Shown here: positions 30,860 to 39,568 of the stretch, one piece after another
Layout: every line of letters begins with the position of its first letter
Position numbering within the stretch: the stretch's first letter is position 1
NCBI RefSeq assembly: GCF_019392195.1
Contig: NZ_JAHXKI010000002.1
Coordinates: 496,001 to 560,000 of the forward strand
Reading direction: 5' to 3'
From: Marinobacter sp. F4206
GTDB lineage: Bacteria; Pseudomonadota; Gammaproteobacteria; Pseudomonadales; Oleiphilaceae
DNA: 64,000 nucleotides
Notes under the pieces: generated by a model
Databases searched by the model: none
The model's input: the letters and a program-made list of their open reading frames with translations, nothing else
Told to the model about the DNA's origin: nothing
Made by a program: the position numbers and the translations under genes

Positions 30860-31924
30860 TTAAAGCAGGTCATCCAGGTCCATGGTTTCAACGTTTTCGG
30901 TGTTCCGCTCCGGGCTCATCTTGCCGAAGAAGCTCTGGGGCGTCCGGTAGCCATAGTTGGCCGTCCAGTGCTTATCCGAGGAGAACCGGATGACGGCGGC
31001 CGCCACCACATCCACCAGCTGATAGTCGCCCCAGACATCAATGCTGTCCTCGGCGTCGACAAATTCCGCAATGGTATTGGCCAGAACTTCCGGGCGACCA
31101 AAGGTTTCTGCGGCCACGGCTTCAAGCGCCATGGAGGCCCGCATACCGACCTTCACACCCAACCTGGAACTGTTGTCGAGAACTCGCCAGGGATCAGGCG
31201 ACAGGGCCGGACGGGTGTCGGGCAGCAGCAACCAGACCAGTGCGCGGATCGAGTTTGGCAACCCACCCCATTTTTCGTTGTCGACGCAGGTCGCGGCTCG
31301 CTCGGCCTGGGGTGCGATATTCCGCGGAATGCCCGCGAGGGCGCCGGAGTTGGCGTCGTTCACAATCGCCTGCATACCGGTCAGCAGGCCCAGCAGGAAG
31401 GTCAGTTCGTCCTGTTCGGTAAAGAGGAAAGGACATTCCAGTGGCTCGGCGGCCGGATCGAATTCGTAGGCGGCCATCGCCCGATTGAACGCTCGCAGCC
31501 GGCGCTTTGCGGTTTTCGCATTGAGGCGCTTGGCCTCCTCCCGGGCGTCCTTCGCAGCTGGCACATTGCCCTCGAAATCGGCGCGCAGATAGGCAAGCTC
31601 GGCTTCCCAGGCACGGTACTCCATGCAGTTACCCGCCAGCAGCATCAGCAGGGAACCGGTGGTGTCAGGCGCATCGGTCACGCGGGAAAAGGAGTACAGC
31701 AACGGATCGATGCCCTCGCCGAGTGAACAGGCCATCTGGGGATCTGACATCTGCATGACGTAGGGCGTGGCTTCACCTTCGGAGTAATTCGAAAGCACCA
31801 CACCGGTGGTGGTGTAGATCGGATTGGCCGAGCAGCCGGCCAGAAGGGCCAGGGCCGCAAACATGAGGAGTTTCAGGCGTGCGGCCGGAGTGCGACCAAC
31901 GAGGGTTACCAGAGAAGAGATCAT
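30860..31924 (-). CDS. Lipoprotein of unknown function, first gene of the TRAP-like operon
   Basis: This 354-residue protein begins with a signal peptide ending in LALLAGC, with Cys31 as the lipid site. I do not recognise the domain. It is largely helical, with several cysteines in the mature part (MACSLGEG, GNCMEYRA, ECPFLFT, ATCVDNEK), which suits a periplasmic disulfide-bonded protein. EAKRLNAKTAKRRLRAFNRAM is a basic helix. Because it leads an operon with a binding protein and permease, it may deliver substrate from the outer membrane. That is only an inference from position. Confidence 0.8.
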   Translation of the reverse strand: MISSLVTLVGRTPAARLKLLMFAALALLAGCSANPIYTTTGVVLSNYSEGEATPYVMQMSDPQMACSLGEGIDPLLYSFSRVTDAPDTTGSLLMLLAGNCMEYRAWEAELAYLRADFEGNVPAAKDAREEAKRLNAKTAKRRLRAFNRAMAAYEFDPAAEPLECPFLFTEQDELTFLLGLLTGMQAIVNDANSGALAGIPRNIAPQAERAATCVDNEKWGGLPNSIRALVWLLLPDTRPALSPDPWRVLDNSSRLGVKVGMRASMALEAVAAETFGRPEVLANTIAEFVDAEDSIDVWGDYQLVDVVAAAVIRFSSDKHWTANYGYRTPQSFFGKMSPERNTENVETMDLDDLL

Positions 31925-32263
31925 AATTCGCCCTGCTTTACATTGTTTTTATAAGTCCGGGATGACAGAACCGGTGTGGCATCACGGAGAGACAGATGCA
32001 TACCGTGATTCGACAGCCGGTCTGACTCGCCGCTTCTCATCATCAACGGGGGAAGAATGCGTGGAAAACTGTTCGACAAAAATGGCTGGAGTGCCAACCG
32101 GCACATGCCGATCAGGCCAATGGCCCGGAAAGAAAGTGTCGCATCACGGAATATTTTTATTTAAAACAAGAGCTTTTGAGCCAGCCTGGTTCTGGAACCG
32201 TCGTACCACTCCTGGGTTTTACTACCACTGAATCGCGATCCGGGGAACAGTGCGACCGCGGGT
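31925..32263. other. 339-bp intergenic region with repeated ATCACGG motif
   Basis: The gap lies between the start of the lipoprotein gene and the end of atuR. It holds no convincing ORF. It contains ATCACGG at 31981-31987, its inverse CCGTGAT at 32003-32009, and a third ATCACGG at 32143-32149. The promoter of the TRAP-like operon should lie in the first 100 bp or so. Confidence 0.5.
31981..32009. promoter_or_regulatory. Candidate operator: ATCACGG inverted repeat with 15-nt spacer
   Basis: ATCACGG and CCGTGAT form a perfect 7-bp inverted repeat with centre-to-centre spacing of 22 bp, two helical turns. It lies 57-85 bp upstream of the lipoprotein start, a suitable place for a regulator of the TRAP-like operon. 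The cognate regulator is not apparent in the window. Confidence 0.35.
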
Positions 32264-32893
32264 TCACGCCTCCTCCGGCACCCCCAAAGCCATCATCGCC
32301 ATCACCTCGTCCGTGAGCCCATCCAGCGTCAATCCACCACGGGTCGGCTTGTACCAGGTGACCGTCCAGCTCAGCGCTCCCGTCAGCATCCGTCGTACCA
32401 CAAACGGGTCGGCGGCCAATCGCCCTTCCTGTTTCAGCGCCGCCAGCGCATCAAGCCAGAGTTTCTCGTAGATATCCCGCAGCTCCAGAACCTCGGCCCG
32501 GGATTCCTCGGAAAGACTGCGCCACTCGAATACCAGCACCGCCATGGCTTCACCGGTCTGGCCATTCACTGACTCCAGCTCGGCACGAACCAGCGCCCGC
32601 AGTTTCTCCTGACTGGACCCGGCGGCATCGACGGCCGCCTGCATCAGCGCGGTGTTCAAACGGATGGTTTCCACCATGACCGCCTTGAGGATTTCCTCCT
32701 TGGTGCGGAAATGGTGAAACAGGCTGCCGGACTGGATACCAACCGCGGCCGCGAGGTCCCTCACGGTGGTGCGCTCATAGCCCTTGTCACGGAACAGGCG
32801 GGCAGCTTCTTTCAACAGACGGCCTCGGGCGCCATTCGGGTCGGAAACGAGGTTCTCAGCGATCAGGGCTCGCAGGATTTCAGATTGGCTCAC
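32264..32893 (-). CDS. atuR: TetR-family repressor AtuR
   Basis: AtuR is the TetR-type repressor of acyclic terpene utilisation genes in Pseudomonas. The 209-residue protein has an N-terminal helix-turn-helix with TVRDLAAAVGIQSGSLFHHF and a helical ligand-binding domain. It is divergent from atuA, as in Pseudomonas aeruginosa. A perfect 7-bp inverted repeat in the shared promoter region is a good operator candidate. The inducer is probably a terpenoid acyl-CoA, from family knowledge. The symbol rests on context. Confidence 0.85.
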   Translation of the reverse strand: MSQSEILRALIAENLVSDPNGARGRLLKEAARLFRDKGYERTTVRDLAAAVGIQSGSLFHHFRTKEEILKAVMVETIRLNTALMQAAVDAAGSSQEKLRALVRAELESVNGQTGEAMAVLVFEWRSLSEESRAEVLELRDIYEKLWLDALAALKQEGRLAADPFVVRRMLTGALSWTVTWYKPTRGGLTLDGLTDEVMAMMALGVPEEA

Positions 32894-32953
32894 AATGGAC
32901 TTCCAGCAGTCGGAACAGGCTAATAATTCTACCTGACATTTCCCTGTTTACAA

Positions 32954-32971
32954 ACCAAGCGCTTGCTTGGT
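32954..32971. promoter_or_regulatory. Probable AtuR operator, ACCAAGCGCTTGCTTGGT
   Basis: Two 7-bp arms, ACCAAGC and GCTTGGT, are perfectly inverted around GCTT. This is the size and style of TetR-family operators. It lies 61 bp from the atuR start and 80 bp from the atuA start. On the atuR side TTGTAA and TAGAAT, 16 nt apart, form a possible promoter just next to it. In Pseudomonas AtuR binds inverted repeats in the same gap. Confidence 0.65.
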
Positions 32972-33050
32972 ATTGTCGAATTCATCGTTGGAGAACCCCG
33001 CCGGCCACTCCCGCCAGCAGGGTCGGAAAAAGCACACAAGGCACGTAAAG

Positions 33051-34868
33051 ATGGCAGATTCTGAAAAGAGCACGAAGCCAATCCGCATCGGCTGTTCCGC
33101 CGCCTTCTGGGGCGACACCGAAACCGCGGCCGCGCAACTGGTTCGCAAGGGCAACATTGACTACCTGGTGGCGGATTATCTCGCCGAGATCACCATGTCG
33201 ATCATGGCCGGCCAGAAGATGAAAGACCCCTCCCAGGGTTATGCCCGGGATTTCGTCCAGACCGTCATGGGGCCGCTGCTAAGCGAGATTCGGGAAAAGG
33301 GAATTCGTGTGCTGGCCAATGCCGGCGGCGTGAACCCGGTCGCTTGCCGCGATGCGCTTCAGGCCCTGTGCCAAAAGGCGGGCGTCGAACTGAAGATCGC
33401 GCTGGTATTGGGCGACGACCTGCTACCAAAAAAGAAAAAGCTCACCGAGGCCGGTATTACCGAGATGACCACCGGCCAATCCATGCCGCCGATGATGGTC
33501 AGCCTGAATGCCTACCTTGGCGCCCCCGGACTGGTCGCCGCGCTGGAACAGGGCGCGGATATTGTCATCACCGGCCGCGTGGCGGACAGCGCACTGGTGC
33601 TTGCGCCCCTGGTGCACGAGTTTGGCTGGGACTGGGGCGACTACGACAGACTCGCCCAGGGCAGCCTGGCCGGGCACCTGCTTGAATGTGGCGCCCAGGC
33701 AACCGGTGGCAACTTTACCGATTGGGAAGACGTAGCCGACGGCTACGCCGACATGGGCTTCCCGATTGCCGAGGTCCAGGCCAATGGCGACTTCACCATC
33801 ACCAAGCCCGAGGGTACCGGCGGCAGGGTCACCCGGGGCACAGTCGCCGAACAGCTGGTGTATGAAATCGGTGATCCGCGCGCGTACCTGCTGCCCGATG
33901 TGGCCTGCGATTTTACCCAGGTTACCCTGGAAGAGTCCGGCCCGGACCGCGTCGCCGTGTGCGGCGCCCGGGGTTTGCCCCCAACCGACAACTACAAGGT
34001 GTCAGGCACCTGGCCCGATGGTTTCAAATGCACGGTCACCTTTCTGCTTGCAGGCATCAACGCGCGTGCCAAGGCCCAGACCGTGGCCGAAGCCATTCTC
34101 GCGAAAACCTCCCGCATGTTCGGTGAACGGGAACTGGCGGATTACTCGGAAACCAGCATTGAACTGCTGGGTACCGAGGCCACCTATGGCGCTCACGGTC
34201 GAGCCACGGATTGCCGGGAAGTGGTGGTCAAGATCAGTGCGGCCCACCCCAAGAAGGAAGCGCTGGTGTTGTTCTCCCGTGAAATCGCCCAGGCCGCCAC
34301 TGGCATGGCACCGGGGATCACCGGCATCGTTGGTGGTCGGCCGACGGTCTGGCCAAAAATCCGCCTCTACTCCTGCCTGGTTTCGAAATCGGAAGTGGAA
34401 GTCTCTGTGGACCTGGCCGGCGAGCAGCAGCCGGTGACGATTGCCACCGACGGTGGCTTTGATGCCAGCAACCTGCCCGCAGAGCCAACCAGGGCGACAC
34501 CGCCGGAATCCGACACCACCGTCCCGCTGATTGAACTGGCCTGGGCCCGCAGCGGCGACAAGGGCGACCACAGCAACATCGGAGTTATTGCCCGCCATCC
34601 GGACTTCGTACCGTTCATCGACGCCGCCCTGACCGACGCGGCAGTGGCGGAGTGGATGGGTCACACTCTGAACCCGGATACCGGCAAGGTTTCCCGCTGG
34701 GCCATGCCGGGACTGCATGCCTTTAACTTCCTGCTGGAACACAGCCTGGGCGGAGGCGGGGTCGCCAGCCTCCGTATCGACCCCCAGGGCAAGGCGTTTG
34801 CCCAGCAGCTTCTCGAATTCCCTGTGCCCGTCAGCCGGGCTGTTCTGGAGAAAGGACACCGTTCATGA
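33051..34868 (+). CDS. atuA: AtuA, acyclic terpene utilisation protein (DUF1446 family)
   Basis: AtuA is required for growth on citronellol or geraniol in Pseudomonas, but its biochemical role is not known. The ATG at 33051 has AAGG upstream and gives 605 residues starting [16 protein letters not shown]. The long N-terminal DUF1446 domain (about 1-450) includes [17 protein letters not shown] and [15 protein letters not shown]. The C-terminal 110 residues with [20 protein letters not shown] form a separate conserved domain often fused to it. It overlaps atuB by 4 bp. An upstream start at 32967 would run through the operator region and was rejected. Confidence 0.92.
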   Translation: MADSEKSTKPIRIGCSAAFWGDTETAAAQLVRKGNIDYLVADYLAEITMSIMAGQKMKDPSQGYARDFVQTVMGPLLSEIREKGIRVLANAGGVNPVACRDALQALCQKAGVELKIALVLGDDLLPKKKKLTEAGITEMTTGQSMPPMMVSLNAYLGAPGLVAALEQGADIVITGRVADSALVLAPLVHEFGWDWGDYDRLAQGSLAGHLLECGAQATGGNFTDWEDVADGYADMGFPIAEVQANGDFTITKPEGTGGRVTRGTVAEQLVYEIGDPRAYLLPDVACDFTQVTLEESGPDRVAVCGARGLPPTDNYKVSGTWPDGFKCTVTFLLAGINARAKAQTVAEAILAKTSRMFGERELADYSETSIELLGTEATYGAHGRATDCREVVVKISAAHPKKEALVLFSREIAQAATGMAPGITGIVGGRPTVWPKIRLYSCLVSKSEVEVSVDLAGEQQPVTIATDGGFDASNLPAEPTRATPPESDTTVPLIELAWARSGDKGDHSNIGVIARHPDFVPFIDAALTDAAVAEWMGHTLNPDTGKVSRWAMPGLHAFNFLLEHSLGGGGVASLRIDPQGKAFAQQLLEFPVPVSRAVLEKGHRS

Positions 34869-35731
34869 GCTACCAATCCATCTTTCATCCCGACCTGTTC
34901 AAGGATCAGACCTTCATCGTGACCGGCGGCGGCTCCGGCATCGGCCGGTGCACTGCCCACGAATTGGCCGCCCTGGGGGCGCGGGTTGCCCTGGTTGGCC
35001 GCAAGGCGGAAAAAGTCGAGCGGGTAAAGGGTGAGATCCTTGAGGACGGCGGCGTGGTGTCCGCCCACGTCTGTGACATTCGTGAAGAGGAATCGGTAAA
35101 AGCCACGGTCACCGCCATTCTAGAGGAACACGGTGGTCTGAACGGCCTCGTCAACAACGCCGGCGGGCAGTTCCCGTCTCCGCTGGCCGGCATCAACCAG
35201 AAGGGCTGGGAAACCGTGGTCCGCACCAACCTGACCGGCGGTTTCCTGATGGCCAGGGAAGCCTACAACCAGGCCCTGTCCCAAACCGGTGGCGCCATCG
35301 TCAACATCGTCGCGGACATGTGGGGCGGCATGCCCGGCATGGGCCACTCCGGCGCGGCCCGGGCCGGAATGGTGAACTTCACCCAGACCGCGGCGGTGGA
35401 ATGGGGAACATCCGGCGTCCGAGTCAACGCCGTCGCCCCCGGCTGGATTGCCTCCAGCGGCATGGACAACTACCCCGAGCACATGAAGCAGTGGATTCGC
35501 AGCCTGGGCGACAACGTGCCTATCAAGCGCATGGGCACCGAATCGGAGGTCAGCGCGGCGATCTGTTTTCTGCTAAGCCCGGGCGCGGCCTTCATTAGCG
35601 GTGACTGCCTGCGGATCGACGGCGGCGCCTCCCAGGGTGGACGGGTCTGGCCACTGCCGAAAGCCAAGAACAACGAACCGTTCAATGGCTTTCATCGGGC
35701 GACAACCCCGAAAGTGCTCAGCGAGGATTGA
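34865..35731 (+). CDS. atuB: AtuB, short-chain dehydrogenase/reductase
   Basis: This is a classical SDR enzyme of 288 residues with the cofactor motif [13 protein letters not shown] near residue 20 and NNAGG near residue 96. The usual SDR catalytic Tyr-x3-Lys is not obvious. Where it is expected the sequence reads [14 protein letters not shown], as in the 2,4-dienoyl-CoA reductase-like subgroup, whose active site differs. Its likely role is an oxidation or reduction step in terpenoid acid breakdown. It overlaps atuA (ATGA) and is followed by atuC after 10 bp. Confidence 0.88.
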   Translation: MSYQSIFHPDLFKDQTFIVTGGGSGIGRCTAHELAALGARVALVGRKAEKVERVKGEILEDGGVVSAHVCDIREEESVKATVTAILEEHGGLNGLVNNAGGQFPSPLAGINQKGWETVVRTNLTGGFLMAREAYNQALSQTGGAIVNIVADMWGGMPGMGHSGAARAGMVNFTQTAAVEWGTSGVRVNAVAPGWIASSGMDNYPEHMKQWIRSLGDNVPIKRMGTESEVSAAICFLLSPGAAFISGDCLRIDGGASQGGRVWPLPKAKNNEPFNGFHRATTPKVLSED

Positions 35732-35741
35732 GGAGAACGCC

Positions 35742-37358
35742 ATGCAAGTACTCGAAACCAGCGTCGATCCCCGGTCCGAGGAGTTCCAGGCCAACACCGA
35801 CGCCATGGACGCCCACATCCGAACCTTCCGGCAGGTGGAACAGAAAGTTCTCGATCTGGCGGAAGCGGCCCGTGAGAAGTTCACGAAGCGTGGCAAACTG
35901 CTGCCCCGGGATCGCATCAACCGCCTGCTGGATCGTGGCACGCCGTTCCTGGAGCTCTGCTCCCTGGCCGGCTACCAGATGCACGACGACAAGGACGGCA
36001 GCCTGTCCGGCGGTGGCATTATCGCCGGGATCGGCACGGTCAGCGGCATCCGCTGCCTGATCGTCGCCAGCAACAGCGCGATTAAGGGTGGCACGATCAC
36101 CCCGGCGGGACTGGACAAGACCCTGCGTCTGCAGCAGATCGCCATGGAGAACAAACTGCCGGTGGTGTCGCTCTCGGAAAGCGGCGGCGCCAACCTCAAC
36201 TACGCCACCGACATATTCGTCCAGGGTGCCCGGGGCTTTGCCAACCAGGCGCGTATGTCCGCCGCCGGCATTCCCCAGGTCACCGTGGTACACGGTAACG
36301 CCACCGCCGGGGGCGCCTACCAGCCAGGCCTGTCCGACTATGTGGTGGCGGTGCGAGGCAAGGCCAAGATGTTCCTGGCCGGCCCGCCCCTGCTGAAAGC
36401 CGCCACCGGTGAAGTGGCCACCGACGAGGAACTCGGCGGTGCCGAGATGCATGCCCAGGTGGCCGGTACCGCCGAGTACCTGGCCGAGGACGATGCCGAC
36501 GGCATCCGGCAGGCCCGCAACATCATGGAGGCCCTGTCCTGGAACGAGCAGCTGCCCCCGCAGCGGGAACTGAGCTGGGAAGAACCGCTCTACCCCGCCG
36601 AAGAACTGCTGGGCGTAATCCCCTCGGACTCCAAGAAGCCCTACGACGTCCGCGAGATTCTGGCCCGCATCGCCGACGGTTCGAAGTTCATGGACTTCAA
36701 GAACGAATTCGATGACCAGACCGTGTGCGGCACCATCCGCATCGAGGGCCATTCCGTCGGCATCATCGGCAACAACGGCCCGATCACGCCGGCCGGCAGC
36801 GCCAAGGCCGCCCAGTTTATCCAGCTCTGCGACCAGGCCGGCACCCCGCTACTGTTTCTGCACAACACCACCGGCTTCATGGTGGGCACCCACTCGGAAC
36901 AGAACGGCATCATCAAGCACGGCTCGAAAATGATCCAGGCCGTCGCCAACTGCCGGGTGCCCAAGGTCGCAATCGTGATTGGCGGTTCCTATGGTGCAGG
37001 TAACTACGCCATGTGTGGCCGCGGCCTGGACCCGCGATTCATTTTCGCCTGGCCCAACAGCCGGACCGCGGTCATGGGTCCGGCCCAGGCCGGTAAGGTC
37101 ATGCGCATTGTGGCGGAGGACAAACAGCGGCGCAGCGGCATCGAGCCGGACCCCAAAACCCTCGACTTCCTGGAACAGGCCACGGCCAAGAAGCTGGAGG
37201 ATGGCTCCACCGCCCTGTTCGGTACCGCGCGGCTGTGGGACGACGGCCTGATTGACCCACGAGACACCCGCCGGGTTCTGGCGCTGGTGTTTTCAGTATG
37301 CCGCGAGGCCGAAGCCCGGCCGCTGCGTCCCAATACATTCGGCGTCGCACGCCTTTGA
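35742..37358 (+). CDS. atuC: Geranyl-CoA carboxylase beta subunit AtuC
   Basis: AtuC is the carboxyltransferase subunit that moves carboxyl from biotin on AtuF to the gamma carbon of geranyl-CoA. The 538-residue length is normal for this family. SESGGANLNYATDIF, GNATAGGAYQPGLSDY and GGSYGAGNYAMCGRGLDPRF mark the two crotonase-like halves. The start at 35742 follows AGGAG; a longer in-frame start inside atuB was rejected. The same family includes methylcrotonyl-CoA carboxylase beta, so the geranyl assignment relies on the atu gene order. Confidence 0.88.
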   Translation: MQVLETSVDPRSEEFQANTDAMDAHIRTFRQVEQKVLDLAEAAREKFTKRGKLLPRDRINRLLDRGTPFLELCSLAGYQMHDDKDGSLSGGGIIAGIGTVSGIRCLIVASNSAIKGGTITPAGLDKTLRLQQIAMENKLPVVSLSESGGANLNYATDIFVQGARGFANQARMSAAGIPQVTVVHGNATAGGAYQPGLSDYVVAVRGKAKMFLAGPPLLKAATGEVATDEELGGAEMHAQVAGTAEYLAEDDADGIRQARNIMEALSWNEQLPPQRELSWEEPLYPAEELLGVIPSDSKKPYDVREILARIADGSKFMDFKNEFDDQTVCGTIRIEGHSVGIIGNNGPITPAGSAKAAQFIQLCDQAGTPLLFLHNTTGFMVGTHSEQNGIIKHGSKMIQAVANCRVPKVAIVIGGSYGAGNYAMCGRGLDPRFIFAWPNSRTAVMGPAQAGKVMRIVAEDKQRRSGIEPDPKTLDFLEQATAKKLEDGSTALFGTARLWDDGLIDPRDTRRVLALVFSVCREAEARPLRPNTFGVARL

Positions 37359-37415
37359 TAGCCAGCAACAGCCAGTGCGACTGATCACCCTATTCCAGAC
37401 AAGGAGAACAACAAG

Positions 37416-38576
37416 GTGAAATTTACAGCGGAACACGAAGCCCTCAGAAAAACCGTCCGGGATTTCGTCGAGAAAGAAATCAACCCGCACTGCGACGAAT
37501 GGGAGGAAGCGGGCAAATTCCCCATTCACGAGATCTTCAAGAAGCTGGGGGCGCTCGGCGTTCTGGGCATCCAGAAGCCGGAAGAGTATGGCGGCATGGG
37601 CCTTGATTACAGCTACAACCTGGTGGCCGCCGAAGAACTGGGGCTGGCCCACTGCGGGGGAGTACCTCTGGCAATCGGCGTTCAGACCGACATGTGCACA
37701 CCCGCCATTGCCCGATTTGGATCCGACGAGCTGAAGCGCACCTTCCTGGTGCCCGCCATTGCCGGCGAAATGGTCGGCTGCATTGGCGTCAGTGAAGTGG
37801 GCGCGGGCTCGGACGTCGCCGGCATGAGAACTACCGCACGTCAGGATGGTGATGACTACGTCATCAACGGCTCCAAGATGTGGATCACCAACAGTCCGAA
37901 AGCCGACTTTATCTGCCTGCTGGCCAACACCAGCGACGACAAACCCCACAAGAACAAGTCCCTGATCGTGGTGCCCATGAACTCTCCCGGGATCTCCTTC
38001 AGCCCGCACCTGAACAAACTCGGCATGCGCTCCTCGGAAACCGCCCAGATCTTTTTTGACGACGTACGCGTTCCCCAGCGCTATCGCATCGGCGCCGAAG
38101 GTACCGGCTTCATGATGCAGATGCTGCAGTTCCAGGAAGAACGCATGTGGGGCGCAGCCAACGTCATCAAGGCGCTGGAAAACTGCATCGACCAGACCAT
38201 CGCCTACTGCCGTGAGCGCAAGACTTTCGGCCAGCCACTGCTCGACAACCAGGTCATCCACTTCCGCCTGGCCGAACTGCAAACCGAAGTCGAAGCCCTG
38301 CGCGCCCTGACCTACCAGGCCTGTGAGCTTCACATCGAAGGCAAGGATGTGACCAAACTGGCCTCCATGGCCAAGCTCAAGGCCGGCCGACTGGGGCGTG
38401 AGGTGACCGACAGCTGCCTGCAGTACTGGGGCGGCATGGGGTACATGTGGGACAACCCGCTGTCACGGGCCTTCCGGGATGTTCGCCTGGTCTCCATCGG
38501 CGGCGGCGCCGACGAAATCATGCTGGGCATCATCTGCAAGATGATGGGCACCCTGCCCGGCAAGAAACGAGACTAA
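37416..38576 (+). CDS. atuD: AtuD, acyl-CoA dehydrogenase (citronellyl-CoA dehydrogenase)
   Basis: AtuD is an FAD enzyme expected to oxidise citronellyl-CoA to cis-geranyl-CoA. The 386-residue protein has the three-domain acyl-CoA dehydrogenase layout, with CIGVSEVGAGSDVAG and YVINGSKMWITNS in the middle domain. The C-terminal YWGGMGYMWDNPLSRAFRD is the usual late motif. The start is GTG at 37416 with AAGGAGA upstream. It sits between atuC and atuE. Confidence 0.9.
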   Translation: MKFTAEHEALRKTVRDFVEKEINPHCDEWEEAGKFPIHEIFKKLGALGVLGIQKPEEYGGMGLDYSYNLVAAEELGLAHCGGVPLAIGVQTDMCTPAIARFGSDELKRTFLVPAIAGEMVGCIGVSEVGAGSDVAGMRTTARQDGDDYVINGSKMWITNSPKADFICLLANTSDDKPHKNKSLIVVPMNSPGISFSPHLNKLGMRSSETAQIFFDDVRVPQRYRIGAEGTGFMMQMLQFQEERMWGAANVIKALENCIDQTIAYCRERKTFGQPLLDNQVIHFRLAELQTEVEALRALTYQACELHIEGKDVTKLASMAKLKAGRLGREVTDSCLQYWGGMGYMWDNPLSRAFRDVRLVSIGGGADEIMLGIICKMMGTLPGKKRD

Positions 38577-38596
38577 ATACTGAGGAGTCGTCTGAG

Positions 38597-39415
38597 ATGG
38601 AATCCTTACCTCATTGCGAAACACTGCTCCTGGAGAAACAGGGCCCGGCCCTGTTTATCACCATCAATCGGCCCGACGTTCGAAACGCCATGAGCCTGCA
38701 GATGGTTGCCGAACTGTCGACGGTTTTCTCGCAGATCGAATCCGACCTGAACATCCGGGCTGTCGTCATCCGCGGTGCCGACGGACATTTCTGCGCCGGC
38801 GGTGACATCAAGGACATGGCCGGGGCCCGGGGCCAGAAAACCGCCGAAGGCGAAGCGGACCCGTTCTACCGGCTGAACCGCGCCTTCGGTCAGATGATCC
38901 AGCAGGTCAACGAGTCCCCCAAGGTCGTGATCGCCGTTACCGAGGGGGCCGTCATGGGCGGCGGATTCGGCTTGGCCTGCGTGTCCGACGTGGCCATTGC
39001 CGGTCCGACCGCAAAATTTGGCATGCCGGAAACCTCACTAGGCGTTATTCCTGCCCAGATCGCCCCGTTCGTGGTTGAACGAATCGGCCTGACCCAGGCC
39101 CGGCGTCTGGCACTGCTGGGATTGCGGATTGACGCCGAAGAAGCTTGCACGCTCGGGATCGTCCACCAGGCCGCCAACTCGGACCAGGAAATTGACGACA
39201 TGCTCGACCATGCCCTGGAGCGGGTGCGCCAGTGCGCGCCGGTTGCCACCGCCGAAACCAAAGCCCTGCTGCATCGGGTTGGCCACGAAGCCATGAGCGG
39301 CCTGCTGGACAGCGCCGCCGAGAAATTCGCCGACGCCATCCGCGGCAGTGAAGGCGCCGAAGGCACCATGGCCTTTATGCAGAAGCGTCCGCCAGCGTGG
39401 GCGGGAAAGGAATAG
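38597..39415 (+). CDS. atuE: AtuE, isohexenylglutaconyl-CoA hydratase
   Basis: AtuE belongs to the crotonase family and hydrates the carboxylated geranyl-CoA product. The 272-residue protein has the oxyanion-hole motifs in RGADGHFCAGGDIKDMAG and VTEGAVMGGGFGLACVSDVAIAG. The start at 38597 follows TGAGGAG and gives MESLPHCETLLLEKQ; a longer frame overlapping atuD was rejected. Assignment within the crotonase family depends on gene order. A long palindromic element separates it from atuF. Confidence 0.88.
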   Translation: MESLPHCETLLLEKQGPALFITINRPDVRNAMSLQMVAELSTVFSQIESDLNIRAVVIRGADGHFCAGGDIKDMAGARGQKTAEGEADPFYRLNRAFGQMIQQVNESPKVVIAVTEGAVMGGGFGLACVSDVAIAGPTAKFGMPETSLGVIPAQIAPFVVERIGLTQARRLALLGLRIDAEEACTLGIVHQAANSDQEIDDMLDHALERVRQCAPVATAETKALLHRVGHEAMSGLLDSAAEKFADAIRGSEGAEGTMAFMQKRPPAWAGKE

Positions 39416-39428
39416 TTCGAGGGAGTGA

Positions 39429-39534
39429 GTGGCTGTGGGGAGGCTTTCAGGAAATGTCGGAGGCCATGGATGGCCGGAGCCAAGCGCACATGGATGTGCT
39501 TGTAGCGGTTTCCTGAAAGCCTCCCCACCGCCAC
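39429..39534. repeat. Palindromic repeat element, copy 1 (106 nt)
   Basis: This sits between atuE and atuF. Outer arms 39429-39454 and 39509-39534 are 26-nt inverted repeats with one mismatch. Inside are two small palindromes, GGCCATGGATGGCC (39462-39475) and GCACATGGATGTGC (39486-39499), giving a three-way-junction-like fold. The internal core matches copy 2 near 44.4 kb in inverse orientation, but the arms do not match in sequence. Confidence 0.85.
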
Positions 39535-39568
39535 TTGCGGACAGGCACCAATTGATGAGAACCGCACC

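Noticed and set aside
35718..36752. 344-codon minus-strand ORF opposite atuC
   Set aside because: Repetitive G/V/Q-rich composition typical of a shadow frame; atuC is strongly supported on the plus strand.
37293..38333. 346-codon minus-strand ORF opposite atuD
   Set aside because: Shadow frame of the acyl-CoA dehydrogenase gene, no domain motifs.
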